35,625 bases of DNA from Gemmatimonadaceae bacterium (GCA_025934075.1 JAICYT010000013.1:1-35625); one strand, 5' to 3'. Shown: positions 14,184 through 22,328, counted from the first letter of the stretch. The notes: generated by a model from the letters alone, not told the origin. Made by a program: numbers and translations.

Positions 14184-15161
14184 TCAGTACGCTGCCAACG
14201 TTCGCGCGGCCCGAACGATGTCCGCCGTCTGCGGCAGCACGTAATCCTCGAGCGACGGGGCGTACGGCAGCGGGACGTCGTGCGCTGTTACACGCAGCAC
14301 GGGCGCATCGAGCCAGGCGAACGAGCTCTCATTGATCCGCGCCGTGATCTCCCCGGCGAGGCCTCCGGTCCTCGTGTCTTCATGTACAATCAGCACGCGG
14401 TTGGTCTTGCGCACCGTCGCTTGAACCGCGTCGTCATCCAGCGGGGCGAGCGAGCGCAAATCCACGATCTCGACCGAGAGTCCATCCTCTTTCTCCAACT
14501 GATCGGCGGCGTCGAGTGCCTTCCAAACGGTCGCGGCATACGTGATGATCGACAGATCTCGACCCTCGCGCGCGATCCGTGCCTTTCCGATCGGCACGAT
14601 GTGATCACCCGCCGGCATCTCGGCCTTGATGCGTCGGTACAGGTACTTGTGCTCGAAGAACAGCACGCAGTCGTCATCGCGAATCGCGGACTTCATCAAC
14701 CCCTTGGCATCCTGCGCCGTCGACGGATAGACGACCTTGAGTCCCGGCGTATGAATGAATCCCGCTTCGGGGTTCTGCGAGTGAAACGGTCCGCCCCGCA
14801 CGTAGCCGCCACTCGGTCCGCGGACTACCATGGGACATGGCAGAAACGCGCGATAGCGCGCCGTCGCGACGTAGTTGGTGAGCATGTCGTACGCGTTCGC
14901 CATGAAGTCGATGAACTGCATCTCGACGACGGGGCGCATGCCCATGTGCGCTGCGCCGGCGGCGGCACCGACGATGGCGATTTCAGAGATCGGTGAATCG
15001 ATGACGCGTGTCTCGCCGAACGTGTCGAGCAATCCGTCGGTGACCTTGAACGCACCGCCGTATGCGCCGATGTCTTCTCCGAGACACATGACGTTGACGT
15101 CACGCTCCATTTCCTCGAACAACGCCTCGCGAATTGCCTCGAGGTACGTGATCTCCGCCAT
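14184..15161 (-). CDS. 2-oxoacid dehydrogenase E1 component, beta subunit
   Basis: Forms the alpha2beta2 thiamine-diphosphate E1 enzyme that decarboxylates the 2-oxoacid and acylates the E2 lipoyl group. 325 residues from the ATG that overlaps the E1 alpha stop by one base (TGATG). Family features include MAEITYLEAIREAL at the start, MCLGEDIGAYGGAFKVT (the glutamate that activates thiamine), DSPISEIAIVGAAAGAA, MQFIDF, a PMVVRGPSGG segment and the C-terminal transketolase-like domain with HEDTRTGG. It lacks features that would settle pyruvate against branched-chain substrates. Confidence 0.94.
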   Translation of the reverse strand: MAEITYLEAIREALFEEMERDVNVMCLGEDIGAYGGAFKVTDGLLDTFGETRVIDSPISEIAIVGAAAGAAHMGMRPVVEMQFIDFMANAYDMLTNYVATARYRAFLPCPMVVRGPSGGYVRGGPFHSQNPEAGFIHTPGLKVVYPSTAQDAKGLMKSAIRDDDCVLFFEHKYLYRRIKAEMPAGDHIVPIGKARIAREGRDLSIITYAATVWKALDAADQLEKEDGLSVEIVDLRSLAPLDDDAVQATVRKTNRVLIVHEDTRTGGLAGEITARINESSFAWLDAPVLRVTAHDVPLPYAPSLEDYVLPQTADIVRAARTLAAY

Positions 15162-16318
15162 CAGTGTTTCTCGCCCGGCGTGTTGTACGTGCCCCACCCC
15201 TCGGGTCGTTCGTGCACCTCGACCACGCTTCCCGATCCGTCGCGGAACCAGAGCGGACTCGATGCCGGTGGATCGGCATACACGCCGACCAACGCATCGA
15301 GCGGTTCGGGCGGCCCTGAGCGCTCAGCAATGTCAGTGGCATCATCAACGACACGGCGCACGCTCTCGTCAACCGCTTCGATGTCCGACGTCGAGAAATC
15401 GAATTCGCTGGTGAGCCGCGCGACGTAGCGCGTGATCGGATCGTTCTCGCGCTCCCAGCGCTCGATCTCGCCCGCCGGAACATACGATTGATTGTCGTGC
15501 TCGGCGTGCCCCTTGCGACGATACGTCATGAGCTCGACGAGCGTGACGCCCTCACCTCGTCGCGCGCGATCAACGGCCCGCTTGGTAACGTCATAGACGG
15601 CGAGGACGTCGTTGCCGTCGGCTTGCTCACCCGGGATGCCGTAGCCGATCGCCTTGTCGACAAATTGCTTGGCGGCAGTCTGTTTGGCGATCGGCGTCGA
15701 GTACGCGTAGCCATTGTTCTCGACGATCACGACCAATGGACATCGCTGTACGGCCGCGAAGTTGATGCCTTCGTGAAATGCGCCGGTCGACGTTGCGCCA
15801 TCGCCGACGTACACGAGGCCAACACGACTTTCATGACGGATCTTGAACGTCAGTGTGACGCCGGCCATCACCGGAACCATATCGCCGAGTGGCGAGATCT
15901 GACCGATGAATCCGCGCTCGGTGTCGCCGAAGTGAATGTTGAGCTCGCGGCCGCGAGTGGGCGAATCACCCTTGGCCATGTATTGCTTCAGAATCTCGAC
16001 GGGTGTCGCGCCTTTCACGAGCATCGCGCCAAGGTTGCGAATCAGCGGAGATAGAATGTCGCGTCGCTCGAGCGCGTATGCGGTGCCGACCGCGTCAGCT
16101 TCTTGTCCGAGCGATCGGAAGAGTCCACCGACGACTTTCGTCTGCCGATACAGCGCGACGAGTCGCTCCTCGAGCGTCCGCGTCAGCCGCATCCAGCGAT
16201 AGAGATCGAGCAGCTGCTCGCGCGAAAGCAGCTCTGAGGAAGACAGAGTGGACGGTGGATGGTGGATGGTGGAGGTTCGGTGTGGCGGCTTCGCCGCCTT
16301 GGTTGATCTACGCGCCAT
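15161..16318 (-). CDS. 2-oxoacid dehydrogenase E1 component, alpha subunit
   Basis: Thiamine-diphosphate-binding partner of E1 beta. 385 residues. The diphosphate/metal motif begins at GDGATSTGAFHEG and ends at VENNGYAYS, with the conserved phosphorylation-loop-like MTYRRKGHAEHDNQ near residue 270. The N-terminal about 30 residues (basic, then His/Pro/Ser/Thr-rich) are encoded partly by four heptamer repeats and are unlike the family, so they may be a recent extension; conserved homology begins near LSREQLLDLYRWM. No alternative start codon lies between the repeat and that point, so I keep ATG 16318. First gene of the E1 alpha-E1 beta-membrane protein-E2 unit. Confidence 0.92.
   Translation of the reverse strand: MARRSTKAAKPPHRTSTIHHPPSTLSSSELLSREQLLDLYRWMRLTRTLEERLVALYRQTKVVGGLFRSLGQEADAVGTAYALERRDILSPLIRNLGAMLVKGATPVEILKQYMAKGDSPTRGRELNIHFGDTERGFIGQISPLGDMVPVMAGVTLTFKIRHESRVGLVYVGDGATSTGAFHEGINFAAVQRCPLVVIVENNGYAYSTPIAKQTAAKQFVDKAIGYGIPGEQADGNDVLAVYDVTKRAVDRARRGEGVTLVELMTYRRKGHAEHDNQSYVPAGEIERWERENDPITRYVARLTSEFDFSTSDIEAVDESVRRVVDDATDIAERSGPPEPLDALVGVYADPPASSPLWFRDGSGSVVEVHERPEGWGTYNTPGEKH
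16248..16275. repeat. Four-copy heptamer tandem repeat (GTGGAYG)
   Basis: Plus strand reads GTGGACG, GTGGATG, GTGGATG, GTGGAGG in direct succession, inside the 5' coding part of the E1 alpha gene, where it encodes a TSTIHHPPST stretch. Seven is not a multiple of three, so gain or loss of one unit would shift the frame. Confidence 0.85.
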
Positions 16319-16331
16319 ACAGCAAACCTAA

Positions 16332-16346
16332 GCGGCCGACGGCCGC
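16332..16346. other. Short GC hairpin between E1 alpha and the upstream gene
   Basis: GCGGCC-GAC-GGCCGC is a perfect 6-bp inverted repeat in the 80-base gap between the small unknown gene (ends 16399) and E1 alpha (starts 16318). It could be a weak terminator or a leader structure. No T-run follows it on the minus strand. Confidence 0.4.
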
Positions 16347-16398
16347 GCACCTTCCCTCCACCATGCACGCTCAACCTTCGAGCCTGTCCGTGGCAGCA

Positions 16399-16692
16399 TT
16401 AGTAGTTCGGGGTGAGCATATGCGATGGATCTTCCGTCCGATGAAGTCCCACGAAGAACCGCTTCACATTGCGATCCATGCGGCTCTCACCCATCTGATC
16501 GGTTTCGGCTTGGACAAACGTGTAGTGACCACCTTCGGCTTTCACCGAAAGCTTGAGTGTGCCGAGTGGACCCGAGTACGTGCGCGTTTTTGGCGCCGTC
16601 GTCTGCTGCGCGAGACCAACGTGCGGGAAGAATTGGTCGGCCGCCGCGAGGACGTCGGCCAATGCCAGCTGGCTACGATAGAAATGTCGCAT
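16399..16692 (-). CDS. Small uncharacterised protein
   Basis: 97 residues from the ATG that overlaps the preceding lipoprotein stop by one base (TGATG). The first 30 residues form a likely amphipathic helix (HFYRSQLALADVLAAADQFF) with no clear signal peptide. The remainder includes KTRTYSGPLGTLKLSVKAEGGHYTFVQAETDQ and a C-terminal NVKRFFVGLHRTEDPSHM segment. I do not recognise a family. Coupling to a YtkA-like lipoprotein gene suggests a shared job. Confidence 0.68.
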   Translation of the reverse strand: MRHFYRSQLALADVLAAADQFFPHVGLAQQTTAPKTRTYSGPLGTLKLSVKAEGGHYTFVQAETDQMGESRMDRNVKRFFVGLHRTEDPSHMLTPNY

Positions 16693-17120
16693 CAGGGAAT
16701 CGCTGAAGGTCGTTCGTTGATGACGTCTTGCATCCAGTCGATGCGCTCGAGCGGGAGAAGCGAGTCGCGGCGGAAGCGTATCGCCACCGCCCACGTTCCC
16801 GGGATGACGAAGTTCAGTTTCGCGTGATACGTGCCCATCTCGGGCCCGTACACCATGCCATCCCAGGTCTTCGCGCCCTGTCCGTTGCTGGCGAACAGCT
16901 GCCCTTCACCGTTCTCGATCGGCTGTCGCGTCTTTCGATCGAAGATCTGAATCGAGTAGTGAATATCGTCGCGCGCGTGCGGCGGCGCTTGATCTGGCGC
17001 GATGGTGAACGAGTACGTCTTGGAGATTTGGCGAAGTGGCGGCGGCGTGTTCGGTCCGCCACCACACGCCGCGATCACCGCCAGCGTGGTTGCCGGAATG
17101 GCCCTGAGCCAGCGTTGCAT
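16692..17120 (-). CDS. Predicted lipoprotein, possibly YtkA/FixH-like
   Basis: 142 residues. GGGAGG lies 5 bases before the ATG at 17120. The N-terminus is a lipoprotein signal with lipobox IAAC and Cys19. The mature part looks like an immunoglobulin-like beta domain: TYSFTIAPDQ, DDIHYSIQIFDRKT, then MGTYHAKLNFVIPGTWAVAIRF. The Y.A.L.F..PG.W.V pattern is reminiscent of the YtkA/FixH family, seen near respiratory and copper proteins, but I hold that loosely. It sits 13 bases downstream of the inositol-phosphate synthase gene and is coupled to the next small gene. Confidence 0.78.
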   Translation of the reverse strand: MQRWLRAIPATTLAVIAACGGGPNTPPPLRQISKTYSFTIAPDQAPPHARDDIHYSIQIFDRKTRQPIENGEGQLFASNGQGAKTWDGMVYGPEMGTYHAKLNFVIPGTWAVAIRFRRDSLLPLERIDWMQDVINERPSAIP

Positions 17121-17133
17121 GGCTGCCTCCCTG

Positions 17134-18447
17134 TTAGGACTGGTAGTACTCCAGTCCGAGGTGCGTGATCTGTTCCTCACCCATCAGATGCCGGAGCGTG
17201 TTTTTCAGCTTGGTCTGTTGGATGAAAAGATCATGCTCCGGCTGTAATCCGGGAGCAGCCATGGGTGATTTGTAATAGAAGCTTAACCATTCCTGAATGC
17301 CCTTCATTCCCGCGCGATGCGCGAAGTCGGAAAACAGCGCGAGGTCGAGCACGATTGGCGCCGCAAGGATTGAATCGCGGCACAGGAAATTGACTTTGAT
17401 CTGCATCGGATAGCCCATCCATCCGACGATGTCGATGTTGTCCCAGCCTTCCTTGTTGTCGCCGCGCGGCGGGTAATAGTTGATGCGGACGACGTGCGCG
17501 AAATCCTTGTAGAGGTCGGGATAGCTCTCAGGCTGAAGAATCGTGTGCAACACGCTGAGCTTGGATTCTTCTTTCGTCTTGAACGACGCGGGATCATCGA
17601 GCACTTCGCCGTCGCGGTTGCCAAGGATGTTCGTGGAGTACCAGCCGGCGAGGCCAAGCATGCGCGCCTTGAGCCCCGGCGCGATGACCGTCTTCATCCA
17701 CGTCTGGCCCGTCTTGAAATCCTTGCCAGAGATTGGAACACCGCGATCGTTCGCGAGCTGCTGCAGCGCGAGCGTATCGACCGCAAGGTTGGGTGCGCCG
17801 TTGCAGTACGGAATACCCTCCATGATCGCGGCCCAAGCGTACAGCATCGCGGGAGAGATCGCTTCATCGTTGCGTTCCATCGCCTTCTCGAACTGCTCGA
17901 TCGTCGCATGCTGCGGGCCCGGCTTGATGAAAATCTCCGTCGACGCACACCACACGATCACCAGGCGATCGCACTTGTTCTTCGACTTGAACTCACGCAT
18001 GTCCTGACGCAGCTGCTCGGCGAGATCGCGCTTGGTTTTTCCCTGCTTGACGTTTTGGCCGTGGATGCGGGTCACGTAGTGGTTATCGAACACGGCCGGC
18101 ATCGGCTTGATCGCACGGAGGAAATCAGCGACCGGCTCGAGATCGCGCTCTTCGAGCACGCCGGCTTTTTTCGCGGCGGTGTAGGCGTCGTCGGGAATCG
18201 GATCCCAGGCGCCGAATACGATGTCGTCGAGTGAGGCGATCGGAACGAAGTCCTTGATGAGCGGGGAGCGATTCTCGGTTCGTTTGCCGAGCCGGATCGT
18301 CGCCATCTGTGTGAGTGAACCGATCGGCTTGGAATGCCCACGGCGAATGCTTTCGACACCGGCCATGAAGGTCGTTGCGACAGCGCCAAGTCCGGGCGTG
18401 AGAATGCCAAGCTTGCCGCTGGCGGGGCGAATCGTCGGCGAAGCCAC
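17134..18447 (-). CDS. ino1: Inositol-3-phosphate synthase (myo-inositol-1-phosphate synthase)
   Basis: Isomerises glucose-6-phosphate to 1D-myo-inositol 3-phosphate with bound NAD. 437 residues. The N-terminal Rossmann segment GILTPGLGAVATTFMAG (13-29) gives the NAD site. Conserved synthase regions include FGAWDPIPDDAY near 78-89, VIVWCASTE near 162-170, SGKDFKTGQTWMKT near 243-256 (active-site lysines), GWYSTNILGNRDGEVL near 272-287, and an EESKLSVLHT stretch near 298. The start is GTG with AAAGGAG 10 bases upstream. It lies 22 bases downstream of a CDP-alcohol phosphatidyltransferase gene, strongly suggesting inositol phospholipid synthesis. Confidence 0.95.
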   Translation of the reverse strand: MASPTIRPASGKLGILTPGLGAVATTFMAGVESIRRGHSKPIGSLTQMATIRLGKRTENRSPLIKDFVPIASLDDIVFGAWDPIPDDAYTAAKKAGVLEERDLEPVADFLRAIKPMPAVFDNHYVTRIHGQNVKQGKTKRDLAEQLRQDMREFKSKNKCDRLVIVWCASTEIFIKPGPQHATIEQFEKAMERNDEAISPAMLYAWAAIMEGIPYCNGAPNLAVDTLALQQLANDRGVPISGKDFKTGQTWMKTVIAPGLKARMLGLAGWYSTNILGNRDGEVLDDPASFKTKEESKLSVLHTILQPESYPDLYKDFAHVVRINYYPPRGDNKEGWDNIDIVGWMGYPMQIKVNFLCRDSILAAPIVLDLALFSDFAHRAGMKGIQEWLSFYYKSPMAAPGLQPEHDLFIQQTKLKNTLRHLMGEEQITHLGLEYYQS

Positions 18448-18469
18448 GATTGTTTTTCTCCTTTCGACG

Positions 18470-19165
18470 CTATGGGCGCGTCCCTGTCCGACGACGGCGA
18501 CGCAGCCAGAAAGTCTTTTCGGTGGTGAGCGGAATGGGCGCGGCCCCTCCGCGTGAGGAGGTCTGCTGATACACGAAGTGCATGCGCTGCACGACGGTGA
18601 TCCACGCAGTGACGGTGAGAATAACGATGATCAAGCCCAGGATGACACCGTTGAGCGCCAACCCAAAAAAGGCCTGGGGTGCCGAGAGCAGCACGATGCG
18701 CTCGGGTCGCTGCATCAATCCGACTTTCGCGTCGAGGCCCAACGCCTCCGCGCGAGCACGGATGTACGACGTGAGATACGCGCCGATGAGCCCGAGCAGG
18801 CACACCGACATCATGGGCACGTTATGATGCACTGGATTGAGCGCGTAGAACACCGCGAGCCCGCCGAGCAGCGCGCCATCAGCCACCCGATCGAGCGTCG
18901 AGTCGAGGAACGCCCCGAACGTCGAGCTCTTGTTGGAGCGCCGCGCAACGGTGCCATCGAGCACATCGAAGAGCGCTGTCATGCCGAGGAACCAGCCGCC
19001 CGTCTTGATGTGCCCCGTTGCGTAGATGATTCCGCCCGCGACGGTGCACAGCGTCCCGATGATAGTGATGGTGTTGGGATGGACGCCGCGCCGGACCAGC
19101 CAATTCGCGACCGGATCGATGATCTTGAGATATCCGTTTTTGAGCCAGTCGGGAAGAAGCGTCAT
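18470..19165 (-). CDS. CDP-alcohol phosphatidyltransferase, probable phosphatidylinositol-phosphate synthase
   Basis: Integral membrane enzyme that transfers the phosphatidyl group of CDP-diacylglycerol to an alcohol acceptor. 231 residues with about six membrane helices. The family signature D-x2-D-G-x2-A-R-x8-G-x3-D-x3-D is complete: Asp67, Asp70, Gly71, Ala74, Arg75, Gly84, Asp88, Asp92. The acceptor cannot be read from the motif, but the inositol-phosphate synthase gene 22 bases downstream points to inositol phosphate, as in actinobacterial PIP synthase. GGAG lies 4 bases before the ATG. It is the first gene after the terminator at 19243-19266, so a promoter should lie in 19166-19242; I see no convincing one. 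Confidence 0.88.
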   Translation of the reverse strand: MTLLPDWLKNGYLKIIDPVANWLVRRGVHPNTITIIGTLCTVAGGIIYATGHIKTGGWFLGMTALFDVLDGTVARRSNKSSTFGAFLDSTLDRVADGALLGGLAVFYALNPVHHNVPMMSVCLLGLIGAYLTSYIRARAEALGLDAKVGLMQRPERIVLLSAPQAFFGLALNGVILGLIIVILTVTAWITVVQRMHFVYQQTSSRGGAAPIPLTTEKTFWLRRRRRTGTRP

Positions 19166-19242
19166 GCGGCTCCGATTGGGCGCAGGGGGCGCAATGCAGC
19201 GCCGAAGTGCCGACGCGGCTGGACGGACGGAGCAAAACCGCG

Positions 19243-19266
19243 AAAAAGCCGGAGCCCTGCTCCGGC
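19243..19266 (-). terminator. Intrinsic terminator after the small lipoprotein gene
   Basis: On the minus strand a perfect 8-bp stem GCCGGAGC-AGG-GCTCCGGC is followed directly by TTTTT. It lies 57 bases after the lipoprotein stop codon and separates that gene from the phosphatidyltransferase-ino1 unit. Confidence 0.9.
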
Positions 19267-19322
19267 CGTAAAAGTAGCCCTTCCACGGAGTTGTAGCAAC
19301 CGGCGAGCTCGCTAGCGCTCAG

Positions 19323-19658
19323 CTATGGCAACGGAAAGACGTACGTGCCCGACAATGTCACGTTGTCCCGCGAATATGTCTTTACGCCGTCGAGCGTCAC
19401 CGCCTTGAGGCTCACCGTCGTTCCGGCGGCGAAGCCCTGCACGGGAATCGTCGCTGACGACTTCGCGCCAACTTGCTTGAGGAACGTGTCCGTGCCACCG
19501 GAGGTGACGTAGACGTTCACCGCCTGCGTGAGCGTGTTGTTCACCTGCACGGACACCTGCGCCTGCGTTGTCGGCGCGGTGCGCACGTCGACCTGACGCG
19601 GGCTACAGGCCGTAACGACCGCAAGTGAGAGCGCGACGAGCAGCGTACGTGAATTCAT
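19323..19658 (-). CDS. Small predicted lipoprotein
   Basis: 111 residues. I choose the ATG at 19658 because AAGGA lies 8 bases upstream; an ATG three codons earlier is too close to it. The signal sequence ends at lipobox VTAC with Cys18. The mature part is beta-rich and rich in Thr, Val and Ser, with VSVQVNNTLTQAVNVYVTSGG and a C-terminal TLSGTYVFPLP, suggesting a single immunoglobulin-like sandwich. Function unknown. It is a single-gene unit between the NamZ-like gene and a strong terminator. The 147-base gap upstream (19659-19805) shows no feature I can support. Confidence 0.75.
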   Translation of the reverse strand: MNSRTLLVALSLAVVTACSPRQVDVRTAPTTQAQVSVQVNNTLTQAVNVYVTSGGTDTFLKQVGAKSSATIPVQGFAAGTTVSLKAVTLDGVKTYSRDNVTLSGTYVFPLP

Positions 19659-19805
19659 GTCGGACATCCTTGGATAAGTCTGTAAGCAATCGCACCAGAG
19701 GATCGCAAGACGTGTGCGCGACAGCCGGGACCGCTGCAGAACTGTGATCTCGGAACGCTGCAGGCGCTAACGTCATCATACATCCTTCGGTGCGGCAGGA
19801 AGAGC

Positions 19806-21095
19806 TTAGCGGTAGATCTGGAATGGCTTGGCGCCGCGCAAGAACTGCTCGACGGCCGCGCGCTGCGTAGCGAAAGCCACGTCGGGATCGGTGCCGGCGA
19901 CGATTGCCTCACGAACAGCCCGACTGCCGAACCGCTCATCGAACGTCCGCGTTGAAATACGAAGCGAATCACGATTCGTCTGCAGGATCGCCCAAAGAAT
20001 CGCGGCGCTGATTCTTCCACTCTGAACACGTTCCCGATCTGTCACGTCGACTCGAACTCCCGGGATGCGAACGCCGTTGAACTTCGCGTCGCCAGGATTC
20101 ACGGGCGTGAATGAGTCGTCGACGAATCGCACGCCCGGCAAGTGACGCGCATTCAGCAGTTCGGCGACGCCTGCGGCATTCATCCACGACGCGCCGAACT
20201 GTTGAAATGCCTTGCTCGTCCCACGACCGACCGATGCGTTCGTGCCCTCGAACGCGACCAGAGACGGATACACGAGCGCGCTCGCGAGGGTCGGGAGATT
20301 GGGCGACGGTCGCACCCACGGCAAGCCGGTTTGATCGAACCACATGCTCCGCCGCCATCCGGTCACGGGCACGACGTGTAGCTGCGCGTTGATTCCCAGC
20401 ACACTGTTGTAAAACAGAGCGAGCTCGCCCATCGTCATTCCGTGACGCAGCGGGAACGGGTATAATGCGTACGCCTTCCCCGGTCGCTGCGATGTATGCT
20501 CTTCCGCGTTGGACAACGCCGTATCAAGCATGGGGCCGTCGACGTGGTCGCCGGTAATTGGGTCGGGTCGATCGAGGACGATGATGGGAAGGTGCCTCCG
20601 CGCTGCCGCGCGCATGGCGTAGACCATAGCTCCCACATACGTCCACGTCCGAGTGCCGATGTCTTGCAGATCGTACACGATGGCGTCGAGGTCGACCAGC
20701 AGGCTGTCCGGCGGCGCGATCGTCGTGACCGTATAGAGCGAATGGACCATCAACCCGCTGCGCGCATCGATACCGCTCTCGAGGTGCTCCCGATCCTCCG
20801 TACCACGGATGCCGTGCTCCGGCGAGAAGAGACGGACCAGCGTGACACCGGCCGCTCGCGCGCGCGCATCGCGCAGCAGCTCGATGTCCGAGACGCCGTT
20901 CGCGTCGACGCCGGTCTGATTGGTGAGCAGCCCGATGCGTTTTCCGCGGACAAGTGCCAGACTATCCTCGAGCAGAACCGTGATCCCCGGCCGCACGGGT
21001 CTGCCGGGCACGGGCGCCGCAGTGGTGCCGTGCCCGGCGCAGGCTGGGGCTCCGATCATCACCATGAGAATTCTCAGATGCCGCCAATGATGCAT
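19806..21095 (-). CDS. DUF1343 lipoprotein, exo-beta-N-acetylmuramidase (NamZ/YbbC) family
   Basis: NamZ-family enzymes (glycoside hydrolase family 171) remove terminal N-acetylmuramic acid from peptidoglycan fragments. From ATG 21095, with GAGGAG 9 bases upstream, the product is 429 residues. The lipoprotein signal ends at APAC (Cys19), placing the enzyme on a membrane in the periplasm. Family hallmarks are GLLTNQTG (55-62), LFSPEHGIRG (89-98, containing the proposed catalytic Glu93), YDLQDIGTRTWTY (141-153), VLDRPDPITG (173-182), a SPNLPTL region and a FEGTNASVGRGT segment. The open frame reads far upstream through the serine hydrolase gene, but that part is a shadow. Its 5' end overlaps that of the divergent serine hydrolase. 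Confidence 0.9.
   Translation of the reverse strand: MHHWRHLRILMVMIGAPACAGHGTTAAPVPGRPVRPGITVLLEDSLALVRGKRIGLLTNQTGVDANGVSDIELLRDARARAAGVTLVRLFSPEHGIRGTEDREHLESGIDARSGLMVHSLYTVTTIAPPDSLLVDLDAIVYDLQDIGTRTWTYVGAMVYAMRAAARRHLPIIVLDRPDPITGDHVDGPMLDTALSNAEEHTSQRPGKAYALYPFPLRHGMTMGELALFYNSVLGINAQLHVVPVTGWRRSMWFDQTGLPWVRPSPNLPTLASALVYPSLVAFEGTNASVGRGTSKAFQQFGASWMNAAGVAELLNARHLPGVRFVDDSFTPVNPGDAKFNGVRIPGVRVDVTDRERVQSGRISAAILWAILQTNRDSLRISTRTFDERFGSRAVREAIVAGTDPDVAFATQRAAVEQFLRGAKPFQIYR
21065..21076. promoter_or_regulatory. Perfect 12-bp palindrome at the divergent start region
   Basis: TGAGAATTCTCA is a perfect palindrome, AT-rich for this genome. It lies one base before the first possible ATG of the serine hydrolase and inside the signal-peptide codons of the NamZ-like gene. 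Its position fits an operator controlling both directions, but no regulator is encoded nearby. Confidence 0.4.
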
Positions 21096-22328
21096 GTCGT
21101 TCGCTCCTCGATCCGCCTTGCGGGCTCGGCGATCCTCTCGGCGACGCTCGTCGCCGGTTGTCACCGCGGCGCGGCGCAGTCCGTTGAACCTGGCAGATAC
21201 GTCGGAGGCGTACCAGCCCTTGCGGACCCGGTGATCCGTGACTCGGTGAAGCATGTCATGGATCGGGCCCTCGCCGACAGCGCATTTCCAGGAGCGATTG
21301 CGGTCGTTGGAACGCGATCGCGCGTCATCACGACCTATGCGGTGGGCCATCTCGATTGGGCGCCGAGTCCCACGCCGGACGAGCATACGCTCTGGGACAT
21401 GGCGTCGCTCTCGAAGGTCATGGGAATGACCAGCGGCATGATGCAGCTCGTCGCGCAGCACAAAGTCGACCTCGATGCGCCCGTGCAACGCTACTTCCCC
21501 AACTGGACGGGGCCCAGCAAGGAACGCGTCACCGTTCGTCACCTGCTGACGCACACGTCCGGCTTGCCCGCGTTCAAGGCATACGACGAGATCACGCATG
21601 ATCCCGACAGTCTGGCCAAGCTCATGTTCACGACGCCGCTCGACACGCTGCCGGGTGTACGAATGGTGTACAGCGACATCGGCGCCTACATGGCCGGTCG
21701 AATCCTCGAGAAAGTCTCCGGCGAAACACTGGACGCCTACGTACACAATCACGTGTTCGAGCCGGCCGGCATGCACGAGACCATGTACAAGCCGCCCGCT
21801 TCCCTTCTCTCGCGGATCGCGCCGACGGAGGTCGATCCGCGACGCGGTGGGCTCGTGCGCGGCAAGGTGCACGACGAGCGCGCATACTACTTGGGTGGCG
21901 TCTCGGCGCATGCCGGAATCTTCAGCTCCGGGTACGATCTGTCCCGCTTTGCGCAGATGTATCTGAACGACGGAGTGATCGACGGGACACGCGTGCTGCC
22001 CAGCGCTCAGATCAAACAGTTCACCGCGTACGTCGATTCGACCTTCTCGAATCGCGGAATTGGCTGGCAGAAGCCCGATCTCCCCGGTATGAAATACACA
22101 ACGCCCTCGTCGGCATGGGCCGGCCACCTGATGTCGACGCAGGCGTTCGGGCATACAGGATTTACCGGCACCTCGATCGGTATCGATCCACCGAACGACA
22201 TCTTCATCGTCTTGCTCAGCAATCGCGTCAATCCAACTCGGGCGAACAACAAGATCACCGCGGTGCGCCGGCAGCTCGCCGACGCCGTGATGTCCGCAGT
22301 CCTTCACCGAACACCCACGAGACCATGA
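21078..22328 (+). CDS. Serine hydrolase lipoprotein (beta-lactamase/DD-peptidase superfamily)
   Basis: 416 residues from ATG 21078; ATGs at 21087 and 21090 are equally possible, and none has a clear ribosome site. A lipoprotein signal ends at LVAGC (Cys28). The penicillin-binding-fold motifs are Ser110-x-x-Lys113 (ASLSK), Tyr-Ser-Asp in place of YxN (MVYSDIG), and His-Thr-Gly in place of KTG (FGHTGFTG). The family includes class C beta-lactamases, esterases and the MurNAc-L-alanine amidase AmiE of Bacillus, which sits beside namZ there. With the NamZ-like gene next door, a role in trimming peptidoglycan fragments is the best guess. The stop overlaps the start of the symporter gene (ATGA). Confidence 0.88.
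   Translation: MPPMMHVVRSSIRLAGSAILSATLVAGCHRGAAQSVEPGRYVGGVPALADPVIRDSVKHVMDRALADSAFPGAIAVVGTRSRVITTYAVGHLDWAPSPTPDEHTLWDMASLSKVMGMTSGMMQLVAQHKVDLDAPVQRYFPNWTGPSKERVTVRHLLTHTSGLPAFKAYDEITHDPDSLAKLMFTTPLDTLPGVRMVYSDIGAYMAGRILEKVSGETLDAYVHNHVFEPAGMHETMYKPPASLLSRIAPTEVDPRRGGLVRGKVHDERAYYLGGVSAHAGIFSSGYDLSRFAQMYLNDGVIDGTRVLPSAQIKQFTAYVDSTFSNRGIGWQKPDLPGMKYTTPSSAWAGHLMSTQAFGHTGFTGTSIGIDPPNDIFIVLLSNRVNPTRANNKITAVRRQLADAVMSAVLHRTPTRP

Noticed and set aside
20496..21077. Apparent 190-residue N-terminal extension of the serine hydrolase
   Set aside because: It is antisense to the NamZ-like coding region, and a proper lipoprotein signal begins only at 21078-21090.
21096..22307. Apparent 400-residue N-terminal extension of the NamZ-like protein
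   Set aside because: It is antisense to the serine hydrolase gene; the ribosome site GAGGAG and the lipoprotein signal fix the start at 21095.
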